From positions 754,469 to 818,468 of the forward strand of contig JAQFVV010000253.1 in assembly GCA_028023455.1 (NCBI GenBank): 64,000 nt of DNA, given 5' to 3'. A program made the position numbers and the translations under genes. Under the pieces are notes generated by a model that did not search any database, was not told the origin of the DNA, and saw only the letters and a program-made list of their open reading frames with translations. This DNA is from Epiperipatus broadwayi. Taxonomy: Eukaryota; Onychophora; Udeonychophora; Euonychophora; Peripatidae. This document shows, one piece after another, positions 49,511 through 60,849 of this stretch; the stretch's first letter is position 1, and every line of letters starts with the position of its first letter.

Positions 49511-50189
49511 CTATGACATATGGGAAAAATATGAGCTATTTTTATTAATTCTTTTACGTTATATTTCTAGTATTAATGGATAAATGAGAATTAATGACAA
49601 TGATGAATTTATGAATATTATAAATTTATTAATATTGTGAGATTCTAGTATTATGAAGTTCAGATATTGTGAAGCTCTGGACACCCAAAACATTAAGACA
49701 CTAGACACAAGTTTACATTTTAAAAACAACAAATATTTATTAAACAAATATATGAAAAAAAATACTATTATCCAAGTCAACATTATAGCGATCCCAAATC
49801 AAGGAAAATGTAAAATGACGATTAAAACTATTTACAAAAGGGGATCTATATTGGCTATGATTACAGACTCGTATACAACTTAGTGTCTCTAATACATAGC
49901 TTGTCCCAAGAATAATATTCAATATAAGTATCTTTGGGACTAATCACTGTTCTAGATTATAAATGATTTATAATTATTTTGATCCATAATATACCATTTA
50001 ACATTTATTTCGGTTTTATCTGAAACGGTACTTCGGCAGTATTATGTAAATATAATCATGGTTAACAGCGTTAACTAGTTTAAAACCCATAAAACTTTTA
50101 CTGTCATATCCACTCATTTTATTAAGAAATTTATATTTTCAAAATAATACAATTATGTTACTTAAGTAATTTATATTCTATAATGTAAT
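49511..50189. other. Noncoding sequence
   Basis: Overlapping open frames on both strands around 49559-49922 have no family resemblance and AT-driven composition. No supported gene. Confidence 0.45.
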
Positions 50190-50712
50190 AGCTGAAATAC
50201 ACAGGCTTATATATACCTGTGTCTATATATGTAATAGACTGGGTATGAGCACAGACTTTCACTTGACCCACCACTCTCCACACTATCTCCTAACACTGAT
50301 ACACCTGAACACACATATGTCAAAAAGATAAATAATATACGTATTCCATGCTAAACCAGCAATCATCAGTTGGTCCAGATTACCATCTCTATACATATAT
50401 GCTACAAGTGCTCAGATATATATTAAGATAGAAAATTCTCCTATTTTATTGGACAGGCCATTAAAGCCTGTCCATTAAAGCCTGTCCATTAAAGTAAGAG
50501 AATTTGCTATCTTAATATATATCTGAGCACTTGTAGCATATATGTGTAGAGATGGTAATCTGGACCAATTGATGATTGCTGTTTTAGCATGAAATACGTA
50601 TATTGGTGATTATTTATCTTTTCGACATATGTGTGTTCAGGTGTATCAGTGTTAGGAGATAGTGTGGAGAGTGGTGGGTCAAGTAAAAGTCTGTGCTCAT
50701 ACCCAGTCTATT
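50190..50712. repeat. Repeat family R1, 0.48-kb palindrome
   Basis: Arms at about 50233-50438 and 50500-50712 are near-exact reverse complements (left ACTGGGTATGAGCACAGACT, right its complement). The centre carries three copies of GCCTGTCCATTAAA or its partial form, one inverted. A flanking module with AATACACAGGCTTATATATA precedes the left arm and recurs at 62020. No genes. Confidence 0.9.
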
Positions 50713-50715
50713 CTA

Positions 50716-53510
50716 TAATGTAGTAAATATTAATCTTTTTCCATTTTAGTTTATACGCAATCCCCTAACTTAGTATTTAAATTACATCTGATAATTGTGT
50801 GATATATCTTAATGACTACATCTGTGCACTCATATATGTATCTTCTGCTATAGCCCAACATGAGTTTATTATTCCTTTCTTACCAGTCCAGAGATTACTT
50901 GCTTCTGCATGAACCTGGTATGATACGTGTGTTTGCCTGAATTCAAATTCTTAAACATAAATTTAGAATAAATATCGGTTCTCACACAAGCTAGAGTAAA
51001 TCTTAGCACATCAATTTATGAATACGATATTATAATTAATCCCTAAACAAATAACTACTTTTTAATAATATGCAATGACCTAACAAGCAATAAACATTGA
51101 ATTATCATATACTCTTAGGTAATGATAAGAATTATACGTTCGTAAGAAAGAATAAGTTAATAATAACTTCTTGGTGTTAGCATAGACCTAAGAGTTACCT
51201 TCTTGATGAGGCTATAAATTATGTGAGAAACTTATCTCTGCACATATATAAGAGGCATGCTAACACAGTACAACCATAAAAGTCTTTCTCTTTCGAAGCA
51301 TAAAACAAGAGCGGAGCTGGGATCAGGTCCTCAATCTCCTAAAAATACTTTCAGATAAAAATTATTTAATCGTGAGAGAGCTATACTCCACCTCAACCCA
51401 TTGAGGCGGTTAAAATTACACTCACTTCAACAAACAGAAGTCATTTTACTTAAAAAAATAATTATCTAGGCTAAGAAATAGGCTTCATTTATTCTAAAAT
51501 GCACATTTAAATAACTTCTCATACTCCCGGATGTAGCAATAAAAATACCAAATATATGAAAATTAAATAAACATGAAAATATTGATCTAAAATTATTAGC
51601 ATAATATTTTATAAACCTTTTCATACCTAACACTCCCCTAGCATTTATAATATAAAAAAAAATATGGGCTCAAGCAATATTATAATGAATAAATTATTAT
51701 CAAACTTTAAGCTGGATTTAATATTGGGTCAAAATTTTTTAAATCTTAACTAAAACATAATAACATAAATATAATATGCAATAACAAATATGATAAAGAA
51801 AAATTTTACTCGTATAATCTCCTTTTGGTACACTGTGCTCCTAGCAATTGTTCTTCCGCGAAATGTAGATTATCCAAAGGAAAACACATATTATTTTAAA
51901 TGAAAACAAAATGCATGCATGGCCATGGCAGAATGCTTTGAATTGTCCAAAATAACAATGTTTATTGGTACAAAATCGTAGTTAAAATACACATTTAAAA
52001 TAGTAGCTAATTTTACGATCGGATTCTTTCACTTTTATTAACGAAATCGTATAGTAGTTCATACATTTATTATATCACTTATTTCCTGATGAATTTTTAT
52101 ATAATTAATTTATTTTTTCTTGCTTTAAGAACTACGTTATCCACTGAGTTGATTTTCCATTATTCCTGGATTCAATTTAGGATAGATGTTCGTTATCACC
52201 TTTTTAAACACGTAGTAACTATTTATACAAAACTTATTCCATTTGAAGATATTTAACAGGGCTATATACTCAATATAATATACATTGAAAATTATTCCAA
52301 CGAAAGTTTTTTTAATATTTCTTTATTCTCATATGTGTTAGGTTATTTTGACTAGAGTTTTCAAATTTCTTTTACAGTTATTCTCTCACGCAAACACAAA
52401 AGATTTACCTTATAATAATAATTATAAGAAGTATAAATTATTCTTTTGACATTATTATTATATTTTTGATGGAATATAATATAAATATAAAATTGGCATT
52501 TATTACTCTTTCAGTCTTTTATTACATTTTATAACACGTTCATCCGTGTATTAAAAATAAGTATTTGAAGCAGAATAAAATATTAGGAAAATTTGTAATA
52601 AAACATCCATTCACATATTAAAAACAACTTTTTCCAGATAAATTAATATTAAGAAAAGTTTGCAATACAATTATTCATCCAAATTTAATCGATAAGTTAT
52701 TTAAGATAGGATAGGTATCAATAAAAGTCTGTACTTGAAACATTATCTGATGTGTAGATTGAAGCTTCCAAACTGGACTGTTGACTTAAGCATGGTGCAT
52801 TAATTTTCTTGTTATATTGGTAAAATTTTGGCGCCAATTGATTTTACAAAGGAGATAAGTGTGCCTATTTAATCTTCTAGTGCTCCATTTATAAAAAACA
52901 AAATACACACTTCTTTAAAAAAAAATAATACATTTAATTAGACCATAGATTGAGAAGCAGAATTGGTACATGCTCACTTGACACAATATTTTTAGAGAAG
53001 ACCAAGTCCAAAATATGAGCTCATTTTCATTCAATTTGCCTGTCAATTACTTCTCTGACATAACTGTTTACTCTTTTATCCCTAATATTAAAATTTAATT
53101 GGTTTATCAACCTTAGTCTGGATATTAAATATGCACAAACTTCCCCATACCACCTGTTCTTGAGAGATTTTCCCACTTTGAACAAAAAAAAATATAAAAA
53201 AAAAATGGTGGAAAGCTTTATTTAAAAAAAATCATTTCAATAAAAATAGACTAAATTTTGATTAAAAATTTGTGAGTAAAAATAATACTTGATTTCTTTA
53301 AAACTAAGATAAAATAATCACTCTATCAGTACACTATCGAAACGTATATTGTATGATGTATACAACCCTAAGATTACCTTTATAATTAAAATTATATACA
53401 TCACACACACACAAGCATACACATATACATAATAATTATTATCGATATACTTATTGGTACTTTCATTAACATTAAATTTACTTCATAATTTTTTATAAAT
53501 AATAATATTT
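50716..53510. other. Noncoding intron sequence
   Basis: No ORF or repeat recognised. A TATATAAG motif at 51244-51251 is followed by a relatively GC-rich stretch to about 51440, which might be an old LTR promoter, but nothing supports this beyond the motif. Confidence 0.4.
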
Positions 53511-53516
53511 AAAACA

Positions 53517-53653
53517 GCATTAAACTGTTGCACATGCGCTTTGGATTTTAAAGGCCATTCTGTCTTTTCCAAAGACTTTATAATGTGGTTGAAGTGTTAG
53601 TATTCATTCATTTTATATTTAAAATCCAAAGCGCATGTGCAACAGTTTAATGC
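53517..53653. repeat. Perfect 34-bp inverted repeat
   Basis: Arms 53517-53550 and 53620-53653 are exact reverse complements (start GCATTAAACTGTTGCACATG), separated by 69 bp. They are more GC-rich than the surroundings and include the GCACATGCGC core. Likely a small MITE or a hairpin element. Confidence 0.95.
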
Positions 53654-54039
53654 TCTTTTAAATATTATTGTTTATATATAAAAAAATAAAAAAAATATCG
53701 CGTAATTGACTTATTCATAATTTTTTGAAATTTGAAGAGCTATCTCTCCATATAATTAAATATTAAGCAATCGCTATAATTAGCAAGTTAACTTTCTAAT
53801 TGTAATATCAACATTCACTTATGCGACATCCTTTATTTAACTTTTATATTTAAACTTCTATAAAATCAACTGTTTTGAAGTTTTACATTGCGCTCAAGGA
53901 CAATCAACCCCCTTCCCCTTTATACTTATACATTTTAATTTTAAAAAAGTACAAACATACGAATAATCACTATATATATATAAAACATCAACACTAAATT
54001 TTACCATTGAATTCTTTATTTTTTCTAGCATAATGGATT

Positions 54040-54360
54040 TTAACATTTTTCTTTCATTCTCATTGCTCTTCTCGTTTTCTTTGTGAGAGAATTTACTGGA
54101 CTCATGAGTTCAACGGTTGCTCTTGTTTTACCAGAAATTGTTTTACAATTTTCACAATAAATAATAATCCAGTAATTCATTGATCCTTTTAAAACCATAT
54201 GATATGCAAAAAATTTTAATGTATTTTTTTCCCATTGCCTTCAACATTCTTATGCAACTGACCACAAAATTCATCAACATTTAGAAAACAAAGTGTCACT
54301 AGTAGCAAAAAGATGAACTATTCCATATCTGTCCTCCAATGAAGTTGTTGGCATAATGGA
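54040..54360 (-). pseudogene. Unidentified coding remnant
   Basis: The minus frame 54240-54040 is open for 66 codons to a TAA. It reads with normal-looking composition, including YWIIIYCENCKTISGKTRAT and NSLTKKTRRAMRMKEKC: a CxxC pair followed by a basic tail. Upstream in a shifted frame (about 54310-54235) lies FLNVDEFCGQLHKNVEGNG. Together they look like a frameshifted C-terminal piece of a mobile-element or captured protein. I do not recognise the family. Confidence 0.3.
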
Positions 54361-54732
54361 GATGGACTTCTTATTTCAGGAGTCACTGGGTTGGTTGCCA
54401 GAGTCTAGATAATCTTTATTATAGTCTATTCAAATATATTATTTCAAAATCAACCTCTTGAGATATGATCAAAAAATTTGCATAAATAATGTGCACAAGA
54501 TACTACTTTCTAATCTTGTGTGGGCAATGAATAGAAATTTTCTTTGATAGTATGACAATGTTATAAAAAAAAATAGGATAATTTGATTTTTGACTACAAA
54601 ATAAAACAACATATTATTATCAGATTCACTGTAATCTGCTGTTATTTGTCACTCCATAACACAATTTATTTTGCTGTTATTCAAAATTATATAAAAAAAT
54701 AATACTTTTTGCATCATTAATATATATATATA

Positions 54733-54945
54733 AATGAAGTATTATCCATGTACATCCATGTATAATTTATTTAATATATATAAATTGACATTTCTACCAA
54801 GTCACTAGTCATCAACTGGATAACAATTATTTTATATTTGTCACCCAGTTGATGATTAGTGTGACCCGGTCAAAACGTTGGTTTATATATATATTAAATG
54901 AATTATACATGGATATACCGAATAATACTTCATTTATATCTGTAC
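54733..54945. repeat. Nested palindrome
   Basis: Outer arms AAATGAAGTATTAT...CATGTATAATT and their complement enclose an inner hairpin, GTCACTAGTCATCAACTGG... with its imperfect complement near 54840-54870. MITE-like, noncoding. Confidence 0.8.
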
Positions 54946-55073
54946 CCCGAAAAATCTTCGATTTTATATATATACACTTTTAAAGAATAATATATATGCT
55001 TATTTGTGTGTAATATTTACACTTTATAATTATTTATAATTTATATATATATTAAAAATTAAGAAATGTATAC

Positions 55074-55154
55074 CTGTATTCATACATGATTTGTAGTAAT
55101 TAGAGACCAATGTGAAAGGTTTAAAAGACATATTTTGATTGTTTTCAATGACAT
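55074..55154 (-). CDS. M13 metallopeptidase (neprilysin/ECE-like), internal exon 2 of those seen
   Basis: An 81-bp minus-strand exon with acceptor TTTTTTTTCAG (ending 55155) and donor GTATAC (55073-55068), phase 1 at both ends. Spliced to the exon at 63068, the split codon becomes GAT. The product reads DVIENNQNMSFKP then FTLVSNYYKSCMNT. The segment SNYYKSCMN matches the conserved M13 'a..lY..C.n' motif, whose cysteine forms a disulfide with a residue later in the ectodomain in neprilysin. The small exon is recognisable only through this motif and its splice phases, being too short to stand out as an open frame. Confidence 0.85.
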
Positions 55155-56054
55155 CTGAAAAAAAAATTAAAATTTTTACAAAATAGTAGTATCTACTCCA
55201 ACAAAATAGTAGTATCTACTCCAACTTCTGGTATATATTATTCAAATTTCACTTCTCTACTTTTTTATCATACAACTAATTATTAAAAATTATCTTTCAA
55301 CAAATATCTAAATTATTATTAATCATTTTATTACATTAGAAATAAAATTGTTTTATATAATTATTGATATGTGCTTTAAGTTGTAAAAAATACTAATATA
55401 TTAATGTTATTGATATATTTGTATTTTAACTGTGTATTTTAATTAAAATTTTTCAAATAACATTCACTCTTTCTTATTTTGTAATCTCTAAAAAATTAGC
55501 TAACAGATTCTAGAATGTATTCCAACCCGTGTCCTGAAATGCCTTTTATTTATTGATGTGTTTTACATATTTAATATAGCGATATATCCTTAGCATATAC
55601 TAATAATAGTTCATAATCAAATTTGTATTAAAGTATATCAACTGTTACTAATTTTCTTATTTTCTGAGCCAACGTAATCACACCATTATATGCCATGAAC
55701 ATGATGTAGTAAAATTACTAAATCTATATTAAAAATAAGATAATCTATTCTCTCAATTTTAAAACCCCTTATGACATTATCGCACATTTATAAAATGAAG
55801 AATGAAAAAAAAAGAATTTTATTCAGTATAAAACTGTTAAAAAATGTATGTAAAATTTCCAAAAACTAAAGTGGAACCGATACTTTTAATATTTATTTAA
55901 ATAGTTCAATGGCACATAATTATAAAAATTTTAAGTCATTTCGAAGAATATGTCTATCAAGCATAATAAAATGGGCCACCTCGTGACAAAAAACTATTTC
56001 ACTGCTAGCGTATGTATTTGCTATATACGTATATAATAATTAATAAGTTTTATT
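55155..56054. other. Noncoding intron sequence
   Basis: First part of the 7.9-kb intron between the two right-hand exons. Holds a 22-bp direct repeat (AAAATAGTAGTATCTACTCC) at about 55181 and 55204, and a 40-bp unit ending AAGTTTTATTAAAATAAG that recurs just beyond the right end of the transposon. Confidence 0.6.
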
Positions 56055-56356
56055 AAAATAAGGGTAGTTTAGTATTTTTCTTGCTATGACGAATTACGCT
56101 TAACATGTTTTTTGCTGGTAAGATTTCATCTGATTAGATAAATGATGTCATGGCAACAAAGACACTGGCAAGACTAATCCATGGGAATACTGATTTTTTG
56201 ATCATGGTGTCCCGCAAGATTTAAAAAGTCGAGAGACTTATGGGAAATTTTGTCATTTCTCTGTCTTTTGCAGTTTTGATATCGGCATGAGCACAGTGAT
56301 TTTTTTGATCATATTGAGACTATTTTCATATATTTCATATCTAATATGGACATTAT

Positions 56357-57533
56357 GGTAAAACTGACTTATAGCAGTCTCGACACTTCGCCCTCTATTT
56401 CTAAAAAACTTAACTACATTTTTTTTCCAATTAAGTGTATCCAACTGTAATCAATGTATCTAAATATAAATAAACTATATCTAAGTATAAATGTCAAAAA
56501 AAAAATTAAAAAAACTTACATTTTGATGCGTAGTTTTTCACTTGTAATGTATATCTAGCAGTCTTAACTGTATATATAACTATAAATAAATAAACTATAT
56601 TAACTATAAATGTTTTTATATAAAGATGAATAAATAAATAAAAATGAATGGACTTACATTTCCTGCAGGCAGGATCCATGTTTCGAACTACGTTATTCTC
56701 ACTATGTAATTGCAAAGTATATCTAACAATAAATGTATTTTTTACATGAATATTAATAAATAAAATGTAATAAAACTTACATTGTATGCTCTATTTAGAG
56801 AAGATAAGTGTCACCAATAAAGTCCCTACTGTCAAAATTATGAACTACTTTTGTCATGTGTAATTTTTGCCGCGTGTAATCCCCCCCCCCGTCCATTTAC
56901 TTTTTTGTGGAAAAACAATTCAAATCAATGTTAAAACAGTTGTTCACAATTTGACATACTTGGTTTTAACATTGATTTGAATCTTTTTTTGGCAAAAAAG
57001 TAAATGGAAGGGGGGAGGGGAATTACACACAGCAAAAATTACATGTGACAAAAGTAGTTCATAATTTTGACAGTATGGACTTTATTGGTGACACTTATCT
57101 TCTCTAAATAGAGCATAAAATGTAAGTTTTATTACATTTTATTTATTAATATTCATGTAAAAAATACATTTATTGTTAGATATACTTTGCAAGTACAGAG
57201 TGAGAATAACGTAGTTCGAAACATGGATCCTGCCTGCAGGAAATGTAAATCCATTCATTTTTTTATTTATTCATTTTTATGTAAAAACATTTATAGTTAA
57301 TATAGTTTATTTATTTATAGTTATATATACAGTTAAGACCGCTAGATATACATTACAAGTGAAAAACTACACATCAAAATGTAATTTTTTTTTTTTAACA
57401 TTTATACTTAGATATAGTTTATTTATATTTAGATACATTGATTAAAGTTGGATACACTTAGTTGGAAAAAATGTAGTTAAGTTTTTTAAAAATAGAGGAT
57501 GAAGTGTCTAGACCGCTATAAGTCAGTTTTACC
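56357..57533. repeat. 1.18-kb palindrome inside the transposon
   Basis: Arms 56357-56937 and 56963-57533 are near-identical reverse complements with a 25-bp loop. They carry, for example, CCTGCAGGCAGGATCCATG near 56663 and its complement near 57225, and a C10 run (56881) opposite a G-rich run (57009). Small indels separate the arms. Open frames within (56253-56715, minus) have no family resemblance. Confidence 0.95.
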
Positions 57534-58374
57534 AGACATTATATTAATAAATAGAGTGAATTTTTAACTGTCTATTAGATGATATTATAGTAATTTCCAC
57601 TGCCATTATTTGTAAGTAATTTTCATTTTGTTTCTTAATAATTAAATATAGTAGCTTTTAAGACTTATATATTGCCATTACAAGTAATTTTTTAATTTGT
57701 AGTGATAATTGTGATATTATTTTAAACAAGTGTACATATTTCTATATATATTTAATGCTTGCTTCTTTTGCATTTCCCTTAGAAATTATTCTAATTTTCA
57801 TATTAAAAAAAATTTCATAATTTTATGTACTACCTTTTCGGTTATTTTTTATTTTGCTTCTTTTGGGTCATCTTTCCATTTTTTTTTTATAAATTATCCT
57901 TATTTTCATTAAAAAAAGACTGCACTTTTAATTTTATAATTTTATGTAATACATTTTTAATTAGGATGTTTTATGTCCACCATTTTCACTGTATGGCAGA
58001 TTCGCACTATATCGGGAAAAGTGTTTTTTATTGTCTAATTTTAAAATTACAAATATTTTTTATAAATTTTTTTTGCAATTATTTTGTAGTCAATTTGAAT
58101 TTATAATATTTTTAGTAAATTACTATTAAATTATGTCTTTTTTTGGTGCATGTAATTATTTTGTTTTTTCCGAGGAACAAACATGGCACCGTCTGATTTT
58201 TTTGTGTGTGCTAATTTTTGCAGTTTTGCTTTAAATCAATTTTTAAGTGAATGTCTTATATATATATATATTTTTTTTTGACAGAACCTATTTAAAATTT
58301 TTTGGTCTTTTAGAGAAATTATTTTTTTTGTGCTAATTTTTTCAGTTTTGCTTTAAATCAATTTTTAAGTTAAT

Positions 58375-59302
58375 GTCATATATATTTCTTGCTATTACAT
58401 GTACTCTTTAGTATTATGCTTGCTATTAGATATCCTCTTTAGTATTATCTTGCTATGTCTCGGATTTTTTACTATTATTTTTGCTATTTTTACCTGTTGG
58501 CCTCTTTAGTATTATTCTTGCTATTAGATGCCCTCTTTAGTATTATTATTGCTATTTTTACAGGTTGGCCTCTTTAGTATTATTTTTGCTATTAGATGTC
58601 CTCTTCAGTATTATTATTGCTATGTCTACTGGATTTTTTACTACTATTTTTGCTATTTTTACTGTTTGGCCTCTTTTGTATTATTCTTGCTATATGTCCT
58701 CTTTAGTATTATTATTGCTATTTTTACAGGTTGGCCTCTTTCATATTATTCTTGCTATTAGATGTCCTCTTTAGTATTATTATTGTTATATCTATCAGAT
58801 TTTTTACTACTATTTTTGCTATATCTAACGGATTTTTTACTACTATTTTTGCTATTGTTACAGTTTGGCCTCTCGTATTATTCTTGCTATTAGATGTCCT
58901 CTTTAGTATTATTATTGCTATTTTTACCAGTTGGCCTCTTTCATATTATTCTTGCTATTAGATGTCCTCTTTCATATTATTCTTGCTATTAGATGTCCTC
59001 TTTAGTATTATTATTGCTATTTTTACCGGTTTAGATGTCCTCTTTAGTATTCTTGCTGTATCTACCATTTGGCCTCTTTCATATTATCCTTGTTATTATA
59101 TGTCTTCTTTAGTATTATTCTTGCTATTAGATGTTCTCTTTAGTATTATTATTGCTATTTTTACCGGTTGGCTTTTTTCATATTATTCTTGCTATTAGAT
59201 GTCCTCTTTAGCACTATTATTGCTATTTTTACTGGTTGGCCTCTTTCATATTATTCTTGCTATTAGATATACTCTTTAGTATTATTATTGCTATGTCTAC
59301 CG
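58375..59302. repeat. Tandem array of TIR-like motifs
   Basis: About 28 copies of a 31- to 37-bp unit, alternating TTTAGTATTATTCTTGCTAT plus TAGATGTCC and TTTAGTATTATTATTGCTAT plus TTTTACCGGTTGGCC. The 20-bp start matches TTTAGTATTTTTCTTGCTAT of the left TIR with one substitution, in the same orientation. Frames read through it encode hydrophobic repeats and are artefacts. Confidence 0.9.
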
Positions 59303-59413
59303 ATGTTATTATATTTTATTATATTAATTTTTTTTTTCAGAAATAGCAAACATGGCATCCGATTTCTAAAAAATGGCTTGCTTCTTTACTGCTTTTTATT
59401 GCTTATCACGAAG

Positions 59414-59543
59414 ACTTACTACTTTAATCTTTCGATCTTAACGTAACATCTCCACATGATTTCTGAACAAATTTTATCGATTAACATTGTCCAGAAATCA
59501 CTAGGAGACGTTATCTTAAAGATTGGAAGATTAGAGTAGTACG
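59414..59543. repeat. Subterminal hairpin at the right end of the transposon
   Basis: The arm starting CTTACTACTTTAATCTTTCG and its imperfect complement ending GATTAGAGTAGTACG pair over about 60 bp each. It lies immediately inside the right TIR. Confidence 0.8.
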
Positions 59544-59594
59544 TGTTTGTGGTAATACGTCATAGCAAGAAAAATATTAAAGTACCAAAATAAG

Positions 59595-60849
59595 TTATAT
59601 GTATATAATAATTAATAAGTTTTATTAAAATAAGTTTTATTAAATGAATACGTATATAGCAGTATTTATCATATGAAGATATTTTTTATTTATATCTCTA
59701 TAGTACATATTATTAAAAAGCCTTAAATATTTATTGCAACATGCAAACACAGAATGCATTGGTTACATTTTTCCTCCTTTTTTAATACATCAGTATTTTT
59801 AAGTCGTTTTGACAATGTGCTGCATGCGAATTTTACTACTCTGACACTAATGATAAATAACATGTCTTTATGATCAAATAAATAAATTGTTATTAAACAT
59901 TTTTTTAAAATTCTAAATAATTTTATGTAAGCAATATAATAGCACAATTTTAAAAAATAAAATAAAACTTCAGTATGGATTTTTTTTTCAGCCAACGAGA
60001 AAGTTGCACAGAAGGACACAATTTTTTTTTTAGATATTAACTTAGTTTCACGTTCTCAGTCTATTTTGCTGTACTTTTGGACAGTGAAACACCTATTTTT
60101 TTCTAGAGATACAAAACATTTTTAAAAATTCTCTTTAAAGCCATCTTAGCAATTAATATGTCCATGAAAAAATAAAAAAAATATGTAAGCTTGGAAACCA
60201 AACTGGATAACATGATTGGTGTATGGATCACAAAAGTAACAACTTTAAGCTAAATGGTTTTTTTTTACATAGATTTGAGTTGCAATATTATACATACATA
60301 CATAAATACAGATATATATTTTATATCAATACCTGCATAATAAACACAGCACAGTTTACACAAGCATATAGCATACATTAAGGATTTTTCAAATTTTTAT
60401 ATGTACTCGATAAATTATTTTTTTGGCATAATTTTCACAACTTATAGTGTAATTTTTTACTTGGAATAACCAGCTAATTTTTTCCCTATAGACAACTATT
60501 ATAAATGCTTATTCTGCATATGATATTCTTGCTTAATGATGAAGTTTGGGGGACCAATTGCTCGCTAAGCAGGGTAAATATGTATTTGGATTTGATTCAC
60601 AATGTTAAAGTTATTTTTAATTCCAGCTTCTTTTTTACATTTTCTGTAAATAAATTGTAGTAAGCTTAGTAAAAATCTGTAAATAACTGATAAAAATCTG
60701 GTAGATCTATAATTTCTTATATCTTTCTTTTCTTTTTAGTGCATTCTTTCGTTTATTTAATCCATCTTTATTATTTAGGCATTTGGAATATAGTTTTAAC
60801 AATAATTTTATTAATTATTCACTTATTTTTATGTGTGTTTCAAATCAAA
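59595..60849. other. Noncoding intron sequence
   Basis: Begins with the second 40-bp copy of the transposon's target repeat. A minus-strand frame at 59723-60019 has no recognised family. Nothing else seen. Confidence 0.5.

Larger units (their letters stand above)
31758..55073 (-). other. Large intron of the M13 peptidase gene (about 23.3 kb)
   Basis: Joins two phase-1 splice borders whose residues read SCMNT then AASDR, with no residues missing relative to the family. It hosts the Tc1-like and gypsy relics, R3 copies B and C, the trinucleotide array and several palindromes. No additional M13 exon was recognised inside it. Confidence 0.75.
56055..59594. mobile_element. DNA transposon, non-autonomous, with TIRs and 8-bp target duplication
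   Basis: The target duplication AAAATAAG lies at 56055-56062 and 59587-59594. The element (56063-59586, 3.52 kb) starts GGTAGTTTAG and ends CTAAAGTACC-type sequence (AAAGTACC on the plus strand). Its TIRs share TATTTTTCTTGCTATGACG, with two substitutions in the ten bases before it (at positions 5 and 10 of the TIR). Inside are a 1.18-kb palindrome, a T-rich region, a tandem array of TIR-like motifs and a subterminal hairpin. No transposase ORF is recognised, so it would depend on one elsewhere. An 8-bp duplication occurs in hAT, P and Merlin superfamilies; GG-starting TIRs are closest to Merlin, but that assignment is tentative. The target was itself a 40-bp tandem repeat. Confidence 0.8.

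Noticed and set aside
49559-49922. Three overlapping frames on both strands
   Set aside because: Mutual shadows in AT-rich DNA, no family resemblance.
58528-59198. Series of hydrophobic 70-80 residue frames that look like membrane proteins
   Set aside because: They are reading frames of the TIR-like tandem array and repeat the same peptide.
58375-59302. CRISPR-like regular repeats
   Set aside because: Units are contiguous and degenerate with no unique spacers, and the genome is eukaryotic.
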